Source of the DNA: DATFVJ01 sp963727015
Lineage (GTDB): Bacteria; Actinomycetota; Actinomycetes; Streptosporangiales; Streptosporangiaceae
Reading direction: 5' to 3'
Length of the DNA stretch: 64,000 bases
Assembly: GCA_963727015.1 (NCBI GenBank)
Contig: CAVSEV010000016.1
Location: 186,001-250,000, forward strand
Shown piece by piece: positions 33,217-41,772 of the stretch. Every line of letters starts with the position of its first letter. Within the stretch, counting starts at the first letter, position 1. The notes beneath the pieces were generated by a model. That model saw nothing but the letters and a program-made list of their open reading frames with translations, made no database searches and was not told the DNA's origin. Made by a program: the position numbers and the translations under genes.

Positions 33217-33972
33217 ATGAGCCGAGAAGCCGCCGTGGTCCGTTCGCTGGTCGAGATGGCCGGCACCCTTGTCGACGACTACGACATCGTCGACCTGCTG
33301 ACCGGGCTCGCGGACCGGTGCGTCAACGTGCTCGGCGTCTCTGCCGCCGGCGTGATGCTGGCCTCGCCGGAAGGCAGCTTGGGGCTGGTGGCTTCCTCCA
33401 GTGAGGCGATGCGCCTGCTGGAGCTGTTCGAGCTCCAGGCGCAGGAGGGCCCGTGCCTGGACGCCTTCCGCTCCGGCGAGCGGGTCGGACACGAGGACCT
33501 GGCGGCCGGGTCAGGCCGCTGGCCGTCGTTCTCCAAGGCTGCCATCCGGGTGGGTTTCCGGTCGGCATTCGCACTGCCGCTGCGGTGGCGGGAGATGACC
33601 CTTGGTGCCTTGAACCTGTTCAGCGTCACGCGGACCCCGATGGGCGAGGCGGATGTCATCGTCGCCCGGGCCTTCGCGGATCTTGCCACTCTCAGCATCG
33701 TGCAGCATCGCGCCACCGCCGAGGCCCAGCGCCTGAACGAGCAGCTATCGGGCGCCCTGACCAGCCGGGTGGTAATTGAGCAGGCCAAGGGCGTGATCTC
33801 GGAGCGCGCCGGCGTCGATCTGGCCGAGGCCTTCGCCCGGTTGCGGCGCCACGCGCGCAACGGCAACCTCCGCCTCACCGATGTCGCCGAAGCCGCCGTC
33901 GACGGCACCCTCGACCCGCTCGCGTGGGCCCCGCCCGCCCGTCCGGCCCCGCCTGACCACCCAAGCAGATGA
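33217..33972 (+). CDS. GAF and ANTAR domain protein
   Basis: A 251-residue sister of the preceding gene. The GAF domain covers about residues 10-165 (LVDDYDIVDLLTGLADRCVN, FELQAQEGPCLDAFRSGERV, FALPLRWREMTLGALNLF). The ANTAR domain covers about 175-235 (RVVIEQAKGVISERAGVDLA, FARLRRHARNGNLRLTDVAE). The GAF part likely senses a small molecule and controls RNA binding by ANTAR. The frame is open from an ATG at 33061 that overlaps the previous stop, but the first 52 residues are low-complexity Arg/Gly, so 33217 is preferred; GTG or TTG starts at 33208-33211 are also possible. Confidence 0.9.
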   Translation: MSREAAVVRSLVEMAGTLVDDYDIVDLLTGLADRCVNVLGVSAAGVMLASPEGSLGLVASSSEAMRLLELFELQAQEGPCLDAFRSGERVGHEDLAAGSGRWPSFSKAAIRVGFRSAFALPLRWREMTLGALNLFSVTRTPMGEADVIVARAFADLATLSIVQHRATAEAQRLNEQLSGALTSRVVIEQAKGVISERAGVDLAEAFARLRRHARNGNLRLTDVAEAAVDGTLDPLAWAPPARPAPPDHPSR

Positions 33973-34114
33973 CATCAGCGCCGGGCTAGGCGCCACCCGC
34001 AACACATAGCAGCCCAGGTTCAATACTGGTGGCCGAGTTCTGGAGTCCCACAGCACCGACAGCCACCGTCAGGCCGCGCAGGCTCATTGGTCATGGTTGT
34101 GGTTTCAAAGTTCC
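33973..34114. other. Intergenic region
   Basis: Short spacer between the ANTAR gene and the leader element that begins at 34115. No gene supported. Confidence 0.4.
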
Positions 34115-34202
34115 ATCACCTGACCGATGTCTCGGCATGCAACTTGCAGCAGCATTTGTCGTGCAACGCCATTAAACAAGCGGCAACTGTTTGATCGGAT
34201 CT
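34115..34202 (+). promoter_or_regulatory. Leader element shared with the flavohemoprotein gene, copy A
   Basis: Three blocks recur in the same order before the flavohemoprotein gene. An 18-base exact block (34115-34132 versus 41773-41790) is followed, after seven bases in both copies, by a 26-base block with three differences (34140-34165 versus 41798-41823). A 19-base block with one difference comes last (34184-34202 versus 41846-41864). The middle block contains an inverted repeat TTGCA-N13-TGCAA. The start codon of the ATP-binding protein gene is 72 bases downstream. A shared operator is likely. Confidence 0.85.
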
Positions 34203-34273
34203 CCCACGGACTGGCCGCGCAGAGTGACTTGCGCGCTCCCGGACCAGCTCAACCGGCCTGGCAAGGAAACCAG

Positions 34274-34738
34274 ATGGACACGATGACGCCGATCCGCCCG
34301 ACCGTGCAACGCGCGCGCCTCATCTCGCTAACCGCAGGACCGGCCGCTGCGGCCGAAGCCCGCAGCCAGGTCAGGGCAGTCATCTACGCCTGGGATGTCC
34401 CCGTCGACCTGGCCACCGCCGTCTTGCTCACCAGCGAGCTGGTGACCAATGCCATAAGGCACGAGGCGGGCGAGAATGTCATGCTTGCCATCACCTGCTC
34501 CTGCGGCCAGTTGCGCGTTGATGTCCACGACACGTCGTGCTCCGTGCCGGTGCCGATGGATGCCCCAGCCGACGCGGAGGCCGGACGGGGCCTGATGCTG
34601 GTCGCCAGCCTGTCGGCTAATTGGGGTTTTTACCGGACCTCCGCGGGCAAGGCCGTGTACTTCACGCTCGCGTTCCCGGCCGATCTTGACAAGGGCCACG
34701 GCCGCAGCCCGCAGGGCGATCTCGGTTGTGTCCGGTAA
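34274..34738 (+). CDS. ATP-binding protein, RsbW/anti-sigma-like HATPase
   Basis: A 154-residue single-domain GHKL ATPase. The N-box is SELVTNAIRH (about residues 55-64), followed by a VHDTS G1-like segment and EAGRGLMLV, then SANWGFYRT typical of the actinobacterial group. The ATG at 34274 follows AAGGAAACCAG; the upstream in-frame ATG at 34127 lies inside the conserved leader element and is rejected. The family controls sigma factors or anti-sigma antagonists. Its leader is almost the same as that of the flavohemoprotein gene at 41881, so both probably answer to one regulator, perhaps of nitrosative or redox stress. It is convergent with the LuxR pseudogene. Confidence 0.88.
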   Translation: MDTMTPIRPTVQRARLISLTAGPAAAAEARSQVRAVIYAWDVPVDLATAVLLTSELVTNAIRHEAGENVMLAITCSCGQLRVDVHDTSCSVPVPMDAPADAEAGRGLMLVASLSANWGFYRTSAGKAVYFTLAFPADLDKGHGRSPQGDLGCVR

Positions 34739-34799
34739 ATCGCGGCCCCAGCGGATCCACCGGACACATCCCGCACGCCAATCCATTCCCGCGCCGCGA

Positions 34800-37636
34800 T
34801 CACCTCAATGCGATGGTGCGCAAGGCTGCCTCGCGGGCGATGTCTATACGCGAATGGACGTCGAGCTTCTTCAGGATGTGCGAGACGTGGGTCGCGACGG
34901 TTTTTCGCGACAGCAACAGCCTGGCGGCGATCTCTGGGTTGGACAATCCCTCCTCCACGAGTGCGGCGATCTTGGTCTCGGTCGGCGTGAGGCTGTCCCA
35001 GCCGCTCCGCGCCCGCCGGTGTTTCACGCGTGGGCCGCGGCGGATGCCATGAGCGCGGAACCTGGCCTGCAGCCGTGCGACGTCGGTGGCAGCGCCAAGC
35101 GAGGTGTAGATCTCCACGGCACGGGTGAATGTGGCCCGTGCCTGGCCGCGGTCGCCGGTGCCGACGAAGTCTCCGGCGGCCGCCTCCAGCGCCTTCGCGC
35201 TCAGTAGTGGCCGGCTGGCGTCGTCATAACGCTCCGCGGCCGCCAGCAGCCGGGTGGCATCATGGTCCAGCAGGCCGCGGCAATAGAGCGCGTTCGCCTG
35301 CCGGTGCGGGATCTGCGACTCAGCGGCGAGGGCCGCGGCGTGGCCCGCCAGGGCGTTCGCGGTGCCCAGGTCGCCCGTGCTGGTGGCGAGGCGGACGGCG
35401 TCGGCGAACAGGTCCTCGCTCTCCTCGAGTTCTTCTGTATGGTCGGCGAACCCGGCGGTGAGCACGGCCAGCGCCTCCGGTAGCGCGCTGGCATGCTCGC
35501 AGTCCAGGCTGCGCGCCAGTGCCAGCGGGCCGATGAGCCGGTTTCCGATCCGCCTGGCATGCGGGACGGCGGCAGCGAGGTGGCGGCGCGCCGCGGTGAT
35601 CTCGCCGCGATGGAAGCAGATCACGGCGGCGATGCCGAGATCGCTGCACGCCGCGGCGGGTTCCTTCAGGTCTTCGTGCAGCACCTCCACCTCAGCCATC
35701 GCGTCGTCCCATCGCCCGGTGTCGAAGAGCAGCTTGCCCAGGGCGCTGTGCGCCTGATACAGCCGGATCACCGTGCCGGCCTGGTCCGCGAGCTGCCGTG
35801 CCTGCCGGGCCGCTCCGAGGGCCTCCTCGTACCGGTCGAGGCAGCCCAGGGTGGCGGCCATGTTGATCTGCAGCAGCAGCCGCAGGTCGGTCAGGGCCGG
35901 ATCGGCCTGGGTCACGGTCAGCGCCCGGTCGAACAGCGGCAGCGCGTCGGTCATCTGCCCCTGCACGACGGTGACGATGGTCAGCACGTGCAACGCCCAG
36001 CCGATCGCCCAGTTGTCGCCCGCCTCCGACGCCACCGCCAGCGCCGTGGTGGCGGCTTGGCCGGCCTTCTCTACCTCGCCGAGGTTGCTGTGCGTCCGGG
36101 CAGCGAGCACGAGCAGCCGCGCGCGGTGCCGGGCCGAGATCCCGGGGGAAGCCAGCGCCCGGTCCAGCGTGGCCAGGGAGTCCGCGGACGGGTCGGCCCG
36201 CATACGGCACTGCGTGAGTGTCCAGTGCAGGTCAACGAGGAGATCCGGCTCGACGGCATGCGCTAGTGCGCGGTTCGCTACCTGCTCGGCCTCGGCCACA
36301 TCGCCGACCCGGTAGAGAGCATCAGCGAGCCGGCCCACCAGGCAGTCATGCTGGGCCGAGCCGGCCGGGAGCCGGCGACCGCCTGGGCGAGGAGTTCGGC
36401 CGCGACCCGGGGCGCCCGGCCGACCAGCAGCTCTGCGGTGCCGGCCAGCCAGCTCAGTATCCACTCATCCATCGGCTCGGTCGTGCCGCCAGGTCCGCCA
36501 ACTGCCCACAGCAGCTGCCGCGCCACCCGGTCCGCCGGCGCACCGGCCTCCGCGAGGGCACGCCCCGCATCACGGTGCCAGGCGGCACGCACCGGCGCCG
36601 GCATCTCGTCATACAGCGCCGCACGGATCAGCGGATGCCGGAACCCCAGACCATCACCGGACTCGGCCAGCACACCGGCCGCTCGCGCCTGGTCAACGGC
36701 CGGGATCAGGTCCGGCACTGCGCGACCCAGCACGGTCGCCAGGTCCGGCACCGCAAAATCCACGCCAAGCAAGGCCGCCGCCCGCAGCACCTCACGCACC
36801 GGCCCGGAAACAAAGCCAAGGCGGTCCGCTATGGCCGCCGACAGGGAGTTCGGTGCGGGACCGCTCGTCAGCTCGGCGGCTCCCGCGTCGGTGATGGTCA
36901 CGCTAGAGCTGCGGGCCAGCGCAGCGACCAGCTCGGTGACGTAGAGCGGGTTGCCCGCCGCGCCGTCGGCGAGGCGCAGCAGTTTGCCGTCCGGCTTACC
37001 GCCCACCTGCGCCGCCACCAGCTCGGCTACCGCCGCCTCGGGGAGCCCGGTGAGCTGGAGCCGTGCGGCATCGCCTGCCGCCCGCCGCAGCACCTGTAAG
37101 TCGTCCCGCTGCGGCACCGGGCGCATCATCCCGAACAGCAGCAGCGGCACCTGCGGTACCGACCTTGCCAGCCGCCCCCACAGTGTGATGCTGGCCTGAT
37201 CTGCCCACTGCAGATCGTCGATGACCAGGATGGTCGGCTGCACGGCGCACTGTTCGGCGATGAGCGCCAGCAGCTGCTCCGCCAGCGCCGCGGACACGTC
37301 CGTGCCGCGGTCGGCGGTGACCTCGCCGCGCAAGAGCCGGACGATCGTGTTTCGCCGAGGATTCGCGGAGGGCTCGCGTACCCGTAACCCCTCGAGCAAC
37401 GGCAGCAGTGGCAGCGCCTGCCCCAGCTCGTCGCCGGCGCCCCAGAACACCTGACAGCCCACATCCGCCGCCTCTGCCAGCGCCGCCCGCACCAGCGCGG
37501 ACTTGCCGATTCCCGGCTCGCCCTCGATCAGCACCGAGCTGCCCTGCCCCCCAGCCAGCGCCCTCATCAGCGTGACCAGCGTCGCTATCTCGCCGTCGCG
37601 GCCGATTAGCGCACCGGCCGGGGTCACGGTGGGCAC
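34800..37636 (-). pseudogene. LAL-type LuxR regulator split by a frameshift
   Basis: The two frames together make a large ATP-binding LuxR regulator of about 945 residues, the normal LAL length. The first (37636 or 37672 down to about 36360) carries LIGRDGEIATL, Walker A EGEPGIGKSALV and Walker B TILVIDDLQWADQ. The second (about 36360 to 34800) holds TPR-like helices and the LuxR helix-turn-helix LTPTETKIAALVEEGLSNPE, followed by LLLSRKTVATHVSHILKKLD. Frame 1 reaches AVAGSRPA near 36362 and then turns to nonsense, while frame 2 resumes with GSAQHDCLVGRLADALYRVG. Adding one G in the ccggccgg run there restores a single frame. Decay or a sequencing error are both possible. Confidence 0.85.
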
Positions 37637-38008
37637 CCGGCGAACTTTACTACTAGAACATTTGGGTAACAAGCGGTGTTGTTGGGATATAAGTTACCAG
37701 CTAAACCCAACCTTCTGGTAGCAATGGCGTTGCCAGCTTTCCCGCGGCGCGCGATGCAGGTTGCTCAGCAATTTGCATCGCACGGACACACTAACGTTCC
37801 TCCGCATGGACACGTGACTATTGCGGCAAGAAGCAGCGCGGCAATTGTTCCGTCAGTTTCATTATTGGACAAAGCCTAAGATAATGGTTACCTTGGTGCA
37901 TAATAAATAGAAGGTGGGGGAAATAACCTCGCAAGACATTGACCCCGCCGTCCAGGCTTGCAGGGCCATGCAACGGGCTGCTGGCCTCGGGAATCGCCAG
38001 GAGGAATC
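37637..38008. other. Divergent intergenic region, relatively AT-rich
   Basis: 370 bases between the LuxR regulator and the secreted peptide gene. GC content is clearly lower than average (for example 37650-37730 and 37850-37920), typical of promoters in such a genome or of foreign DNA. No gene supported. Confidence 0.5.
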
Positions 38009-38173
38009 ATGCGCATTGGGCGAGCTATCATCATTCCCGCTATCCTTGCGCTCGGCGTGGCCGGATCGGTCCTGTCCGGCTCGGCAATGGCCGCGACGGC
38101 CCAGCACACGCCCAGTGTCCACTCGCACGCAGTTGCCGCTCGCATTAGCCCCGACATTCTCTATCATGGGTGA
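38009..38173 (+). CDS. Short secreted peptide precursor
   Basis: A 54-residue frame with an ideal ribosome site (AGGAGG, then AATC and ATG). The N-terminus is a signal peptide: basic MRIGR, hydrophobic AIIIPAILALGVAGSVL, then SGSAMA as a signal peptidase site around residue 28. The mature part would be about 25 residues rich in His, Ser and Ala, ending DILYHG. I do not know a named family. It stands alone in a low-GC stretch upstream of a MITE-like element. It may be a signalling or antimicrobial-type peptide, but no processing or export genes adjoin it. Confidence 0.7.
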   Translation: MRIGRAIIIPAILALGVAGSVLSGSAMAATAQHTPSVHSHAVAARISPDILYHG

Positions 38174-38360
38174 ACCAACATGGCATGCGAGTAACGGTGG
38201 CGCAGATCCATTCAATCTCACACTGGATCGGTCGTACGGTTATCAGCGACCGCGGCCAGTTCCTTGGCGGTAGGCATAACCTGCCGCCAAGGTAAGGTCG
38301 CTGGCTCGGGACTTGGCCAGCAGGCGGTCGGTGTAGCTCCCCAAATTCGCCTCACGCACT

Positions 38361-38541
38361 AAGGCATGTCCCGTAGATCTTTGGCGGCGCGACAGTGCCG
38401 TCCACGACCCCAGGCGACGACCGGCGGCGTTGTCGTCGTCGCCGATAGTTCCACTATCGGCTCCCTATCGGCTCCTCCGCCTTGCCGGATCGCCGCCTGG
38501 AGCACCGCCCGCATCCACCAAGATCTACGGGACACGCCCTA
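38361..38541. mobile_element. MITE-like element with about 22-bp terminal inverted repeats
   Basis: The end at 38362-38384 (aggcatgtcccgtagatct and on) is the reverse complement, with two differences and one offset base, of 38518-38540 (ending acgggacacgccct). The 180-base body codes for nothing. Both flanks show CTA at the border (38359-38361 and 38539-38541 or so), which may be a target duplication. Such ends are seen on IS5/IS630-like elements of actinobacteria; the element is probably a non-autonomous derivative. Confidence 0.65.
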
Positions 38542-38579
38542 GAGGCCGTGCCGCGATCTCGGGCTCTGAGCCGCTCGGC

Positions 38580-38770
38580 GATAAGCGTGCGGCCGATGAC
38601 CAGCACCCGTTCACTGCCATGGTGACGGGCCGGGAACTGATGCATCACATGGTCCTTGGCTGCCCCTCGCGAAGTGCATCACCTGGATCTGATGCTCCCG
38701 CGCATAACAGCCGATCGCCGCTATGAACGCGTCACTGACCTGCGACAGCGGCGCGGTTGAGTTCACCGTG
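38580..38770 (-). pseudogene. Remnant of an unrecognised coding sequence, frameshifted
   Basis: Read on the minus strand, protein-like text appears first as PLSQVSDAFIAAIGCYAREH and IQVMHFARG (down to about 38650). It continues in another frame as MMHQFPARHHGSERVLVIGR. The two pieces join well with one frameshift near 38645. Neither end has a proper start or stop. The family was not recognised with certainty. Confidence 0.4.
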
Positions 38771-38836
38771 CAACCCAGCCGGTCATGGCGCCCGCAGGGC
38801 GCATGCGGGGCGACGGGCGACCCCTTCGAGCCCATC

Positions 38837-39040
38837 GGTTTGTTGACCTGTCCGGTTTGCTGACCCGCCCGGTTTGCTGACCCGCCCGGTTTGCTGACCC
38901 GCCCGGTTTGCTGACCCGCCCGGTTTGCTGACCCGCCCGGTTTGCTGACCCGCCCGGTTTGCTGACCCGCCCCGTATGCTGACCCGCCCCGTATGCTGAC
39001 CCGCCCCGTATGCTGACCCGCCCCGTATGCTGACCCGCCC
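38837..39040. repeat. 12-copy 17-bp minisatellite with two unit types
   Basis: Exactly 204 bases made of 17-bp units. The first, 38837-38853, is a variant. Seven perfect ggtttgctgacccgccc units follow (38854-38972), then four perfect cgtatgctgacccgccc units (38973-39040). The two types are block-wise homogeneous, a sign of recent slippage or unequal exchange. All three minus-strand frames are open and give 17-residue protein repeats, but no real gene is apparent. Confidence 0.95.
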
Positions 39041-39345
39041 GGTGATGTGGCCGGGTTAACCGCCCGCAGCGAGGCATCCACCGACCGGGACATGCCCGGT
39101 TTCCCGAGCCGACGGCCGCCGCACCATCACAACCGGGCAGCCCTCCCGGCCAGCAAGGAAACCCGTTAACCCACGGGATCTTCGCTGCGTGCGCGAAACA
39201 GCCACGGACCCTGAAGCCAATGAGAATCACGTGACGATCGAGACCATTGTCGATCTATGTCCGCTGGAATCGGAGGTAGGCGGTCCTTACCGCTGGACTC
39301 ATCGTTACCTCCTCGTGCCCTCCGCCGCGTCGCCCAGCCACAAGG
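39041..39345. other. Intergenic region upstream of the second XRE gene
   Basis: About 300 bases between the minisatellite and the tandem 24-bp operator-like repeat. No supported gene. Confidence 0.4.
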
Positions 39346-39393
39346 TTTGGTTGCACTGTATCCCAGTGTTTTGGTTGCGCTGTATCCCAGTGT
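39346..39393. promoter_or_regulatory. Tandem 24-bp operator-like repeat before XRE gene
   Basis: Two 24-bp units stand back to back at 39346-39369 and 39370-39393 with one base different. The first contains the perfect inverted repeat CACTG-TATCC-CAGTG; in the second the left arm is CGCTG. They end 93 bases before the XRE start. Dyad symmetry plus tandem arrangement suits a helix-turn-helix dimer binding cooperatively, so autoregulation by the protein at 39487 is inferred. Confidence 0.65.
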
Positions 39394-39486
39394 GAGGTCC
39401 GATAAAAGTCTCATTGTTGCTTCTATGTAATCTACTGACTGTCACACCCGTCCCGTTCGCGGGGCACCGGAGAGGAGGGTCACCGG

Positions 39487-40377
39487 ATGACTGTGCCTGG
39501 AAGCCCCACGGTCCGGCGCCGCCGACTTGCCGCGGAGCTGCGCGAGATCAGGGAAAGTAAGGGCAAGAGCGGTGATGCCGTCGCGGCTGCGTTGAAGTGG
39601 TCGCCTTCCAAGATCAGCAGATACGAGCGGGCCAGGACCGGCTTGCAGCCACGGGAAGTCAAGCGGCTGCTCGACTACTACGAGATTACCGGATCCCGCC
39701 GCGCGCTCCTTCTCGCGCTCGCCGACGATGCGACTCAGAAGGGATGGTGGGAAGAATTCGCAGATATACTTTCCCCCGACTATCAGCAGTTCATTGGCCT
39801 CGAGCATGAGGCAAGTTCGATCGCTATATGGCATGTTGATGTCGTAACTGGTCTTTTACAGACCGAAGCGTACGCTAGGCACATAATTAGAAGTTACAGC
39901 CAGATCGAGCCCATTGCGCCGGGCATGATCGAACGGTTGGTCAAGGTCCGGATGAAACGCCAGCAGGCGCTGGATCGCGACCGAGAGCTTCAGCTGGCAG
40001 TCGTTCTGGATGAGTCGGTCTTGACGCGTCGGATTGGCGATGAGTTGGTGATGTATGAACAACTTCAGCGGCTCGTGCGTGAAGGCGACCGGCCAAACGT
40101 AACATTGCAGATCCTCCCCCTTGGCGCGCAGCACACGGTCTTCGGGGAGTCATTTGTTATATTCCGCTTTGGGCCAGACAAGGACGCGATGCTGCAAGAT
40201 GTGGTCAGCACTGAGCATTTGAGAAATGACTTCTCACTGGAAGGCGAGAGAGAGACCTACCTGCATAGGATCGCATTTCAGATGCTTGCCGGTGCGTCGC
40301 TAGACCCAGCGTCGTCCAGAGCGCTGATACTCGAGACAGTTGACTCGCATTGGTCAGGTGCCAAGCAGGCACGCTGA
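39487..40377 (+). CDS. XRE-family regulator with DUF5753 domain
   Basis: A 296-residue WhiJ-type regulator. The helix-turn-helix lies at about residues 12-66 (LAAELREIRESKGKSGDAVA, then SPSKISRYERARTG). DUF5753 follows with KGWWEEFADILSPDYQQFIG, VTGLLQTEAYARHI and VRMKRQQALDRD. ATG start with GAGAGGAGGGTCACCGG upstream. GC content is lower than in the regulator at 3369, notably in 39760-40220, a possible sign of separate history. Its DUF397 partner is at 40919, displaced by a transposase remnant. Tandem dyad repeats 93 bases upstream may be its operator. Confidence 0.93.
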   Translation: MTVPGSPTVRRRRLAAELREIRESKGKSGDAVAAALKWSPSKISRYERARTGLQPREVKRLLDYYEITGSRRALLLALADDATQKGWWEEFADILSPDYQQFIGLEHEASSIAIWHVDVVTGLLQTEAYARHIIRSYSQIEPIAPGMIERLVKVRMKRQQALDRDRELQLAVVLDESVLTRRIGDELVMYEQLQRLVREGDRPNVTLQILPLGAQHTVFGESFVIFRFGPDKDAMLQDVVSTEHLRNDFSLEGERETYLHRIAFQMLAGASLDPASSRALILETVDSHWSGAKQAR

Positions 40378-40399
40378 TGTGCAACTGACGTAGATCGTT

Positions 40400-40575
40400 T
40401 TACTCGGGGTCGTCGCGGTGGTGCTTTTCGCGTAGCCGCTCGTACGGTGCCTTGCCGCCGAGGGTGCCGCAGGGCCGATGTAAGTCATAGAAGTCCTGCC
40501 GTTCGGCGGGCTGGCCGTAGATGATCTTCCCGGCGGCCTCGGCGGCCGTCTCGTGCAGGCAGTGCCCGGCCGTCC
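40400..40575 (-). pseudogene. C-terminal remnant of an integrase-core (IS3/IS481-like) transposase
   Basis: On the minus strand the frame ending at TAA 40402-40400 reads HETAAEAAGKIIYGQPAERQ, then DFYDLHRPCGTLGGKAPYER and LREKHHRDDPE. The F-Y-x-x-H-R-P-x-G-x-L-G-G-x-x-P-Y-E-R pattern is the end of the rve integrase core of IS3/IS481-type transposases. Everything before about 40575 is missing. It lies between the XRE gene and its DUF397 partner. Confidence 0.75.
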
Positions 40576-40918
40576 TTGAGCGGTCCCGCGCCGTGCCGGG
40601 CCGTCGGCCCGGCGACGCCGGTCGCAGGTGAAGCAGACCTGTCCGCTGATCCTCCAGTACCGGCAGGTCAGCGCCACATTACCGGTCACCACGCGGGCGT
40701 GTGGCCGGACGCGTCATGCGGCGGCCCCGTTCTTGCCCAGTTTCTTCTCAACAGTCTCCTCTTTCTCATCTTTCTCAGTAGTCTCCTCTAGTGGCCAGCA
40801 GACCCAAGGGGCCAACGGTGTCCTCCTGTTAGGTTCGGTCACTTTTAGTAGTTCACAGAGTACTCTATGTAGTTACACCTTCAAGCAAGAATCCCACGAC
40901 ATTCGGTGAGGTAAGGAC

Positions 40919-41161
40919 ATGGGAAGACTCACGCTCAGGAGCGACTCGGGCAGGCCGGGTTCAGATCCGAACTGGATTAAGAGCTCCCTGAGTTTCTCCA
41001 ACAGCAACTGCGTCGAGGTGGCAAGCCTGCCCGATAGCAAGATCGGCGTCCGCCACAGTAAAGACTCCGAAGGTCCGGTTCTCCGATTCACATCGGACGA
41101 ATGGCATGCATTTCTCGGAGGAGTGCGAAAAGGAGAATTCGATAGCTTCGGTAAGATCTGA
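40919..41161 (+). CDS. DUF397 domain protein
   Basis: An 80-residue DUF397 protein with S-N-S-N-C-V-E-V in the core, I-G-V-R-H-S-K-D-S in the middle and F-T-S-D-E-W-H-A-F-L-G-G-V-R-K-G-E-F at the end. The ATG follows GAGGTAAGGAC. It is the expected partner of the XRE/DUF5753 regulator at 39487, now separated from it by 540 bases that include a transposase remnant. A very strong terminator follows 58 bases after its stop. Confidence 0.92.
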   Translation: MGRLTLRSDSGRPGSDPNWIKSSLSFSNSNCVEVASLPDSKIGVRHSKDSEGPVLRFTSDEWHAFLGGVRKGEFDSFGKI

Positions 41162-41208
41162 CCGAAACGGGCAAAGCTCCTTGGCGTCCTGCTCAGGCTA
41201 ACCGTCGA

Positions 41209-41622
41209 TCAGAACGTCGGCGAAGGCCCCTCCAAGCACTGAGGGGCCTTCGCCCCACCACGCTGCGGCGCACTGAAGTTAGGCGGACGGGGGCCGCTTA
41301 GTTCGTCCTCATTGACCGCTGACCAGGCGGGTCCGACGCGTTCCGCGAGGGTCGCGGCTTGGCTCTCGGCATGTGCAAGGGACTTGCAAGGGACCGGCCC
41401 GCCGTCACCGCCGGCTTTGCTCCACGCCAAGTGGGCCAGAGCCAGATCCTGCGTCTCACATTCATCCCCTTCCGTAGCGCATGTGGGGCACATCATCCCC
41501 GCGCCGTTGACATACCGCCTGCCTGCCTGTCGTTGCAGGACGATCTGGCACTGGATCGCGTCGTTTGCCGCACGGCTTTCGGGATGCAAGAAGGCCGACC
41601 TCGTGACCAGTCCGGCCTGCAT
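41209..41622 (-). CDS. Hypothetical protein with CPTC motif
   Basis: A minus-strand frame of about 137 residues that reads as protein: IQCQIVLQRQAGRRYVNGAG, MMCPTCATEGDECETQDLAL, then ESQAATLAERVGPAWSAVNE. The two CxxC/C spacings suggest a metal site. Its C-terminal codons run through the terminator of the DUF397 gene, so the true end may be earlier. A TTG at 41664 is an alternative start. Possibly a decayed or host-specific gene; no family recognised. Confidence 0.4.
   Translation of the reverse strand: MQAGLVTRSAFLHPESRAANDAIQCQIVLQRQAGRRYVNGAGMMCPTCATEGDECETQDLALAHLAWSKAGGDGGPVPCKSLAHAESQAATLAERVGPAWSAVNEDELSGPRPPNFSAPQRGGAKAPQCLEGPSPTF
41219..41254. terminator. Strong hairpin terminator after DUF397
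   Basis: A perfect 14-bp stem, ggcgaaggcccctc/gaggggccttcgcc, with an 8-base loop. No T-run follows, as is common in high-GC actinobacteria. It can act on transcripts from either strand. Confidence 0.85.
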
Positions 41623-41685
41623 CCGGGCCTCGCGCGGCCCCCCGCACCCCGCAGGCGCCGTCAAGGCCGCCAGCGCAGGCTCGTT

Positions 41686-41745
41686 GGTCCTGGTCCTGGT
41701 CCTGGTCCTGGTCCTGGTCCTGGTCCTGGTCCTGGTTGTGGTCCT
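41686..41745. repeat. Hexanucleotide repeat (GGTCCT) of ten units
   Basis: Eight perfect GGTCCT units at 41686-41733, one ggttgt variant, then one more GGTCCT at 41740-41745. It lies directly upstream of the leader element of the flavohemoprotein gene. The homologous leader at 34.1 kb keeps only ggttgtgg at this point, so the array expanded here. Confidence 0.9.
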
Positions 41746-41772
41746 GGTCGTACTCGTGGCTTCAAAAATCAG

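Noticed and set aside
34127..34273. ATG at 34127 as start of the ATP-binding protein
   Set aside because: It lies inside the leader element that is also present before the unrelated flavohemoprotein gene, so this part is regulatory, not coding.
38611..39230. Glycine-rich repeat proteins on the minus strand
   Set aside because: The 17-bp repeat keeps every frame open, giving 17-residue repeats automatically; no start, domain or neighbour supports a gene.
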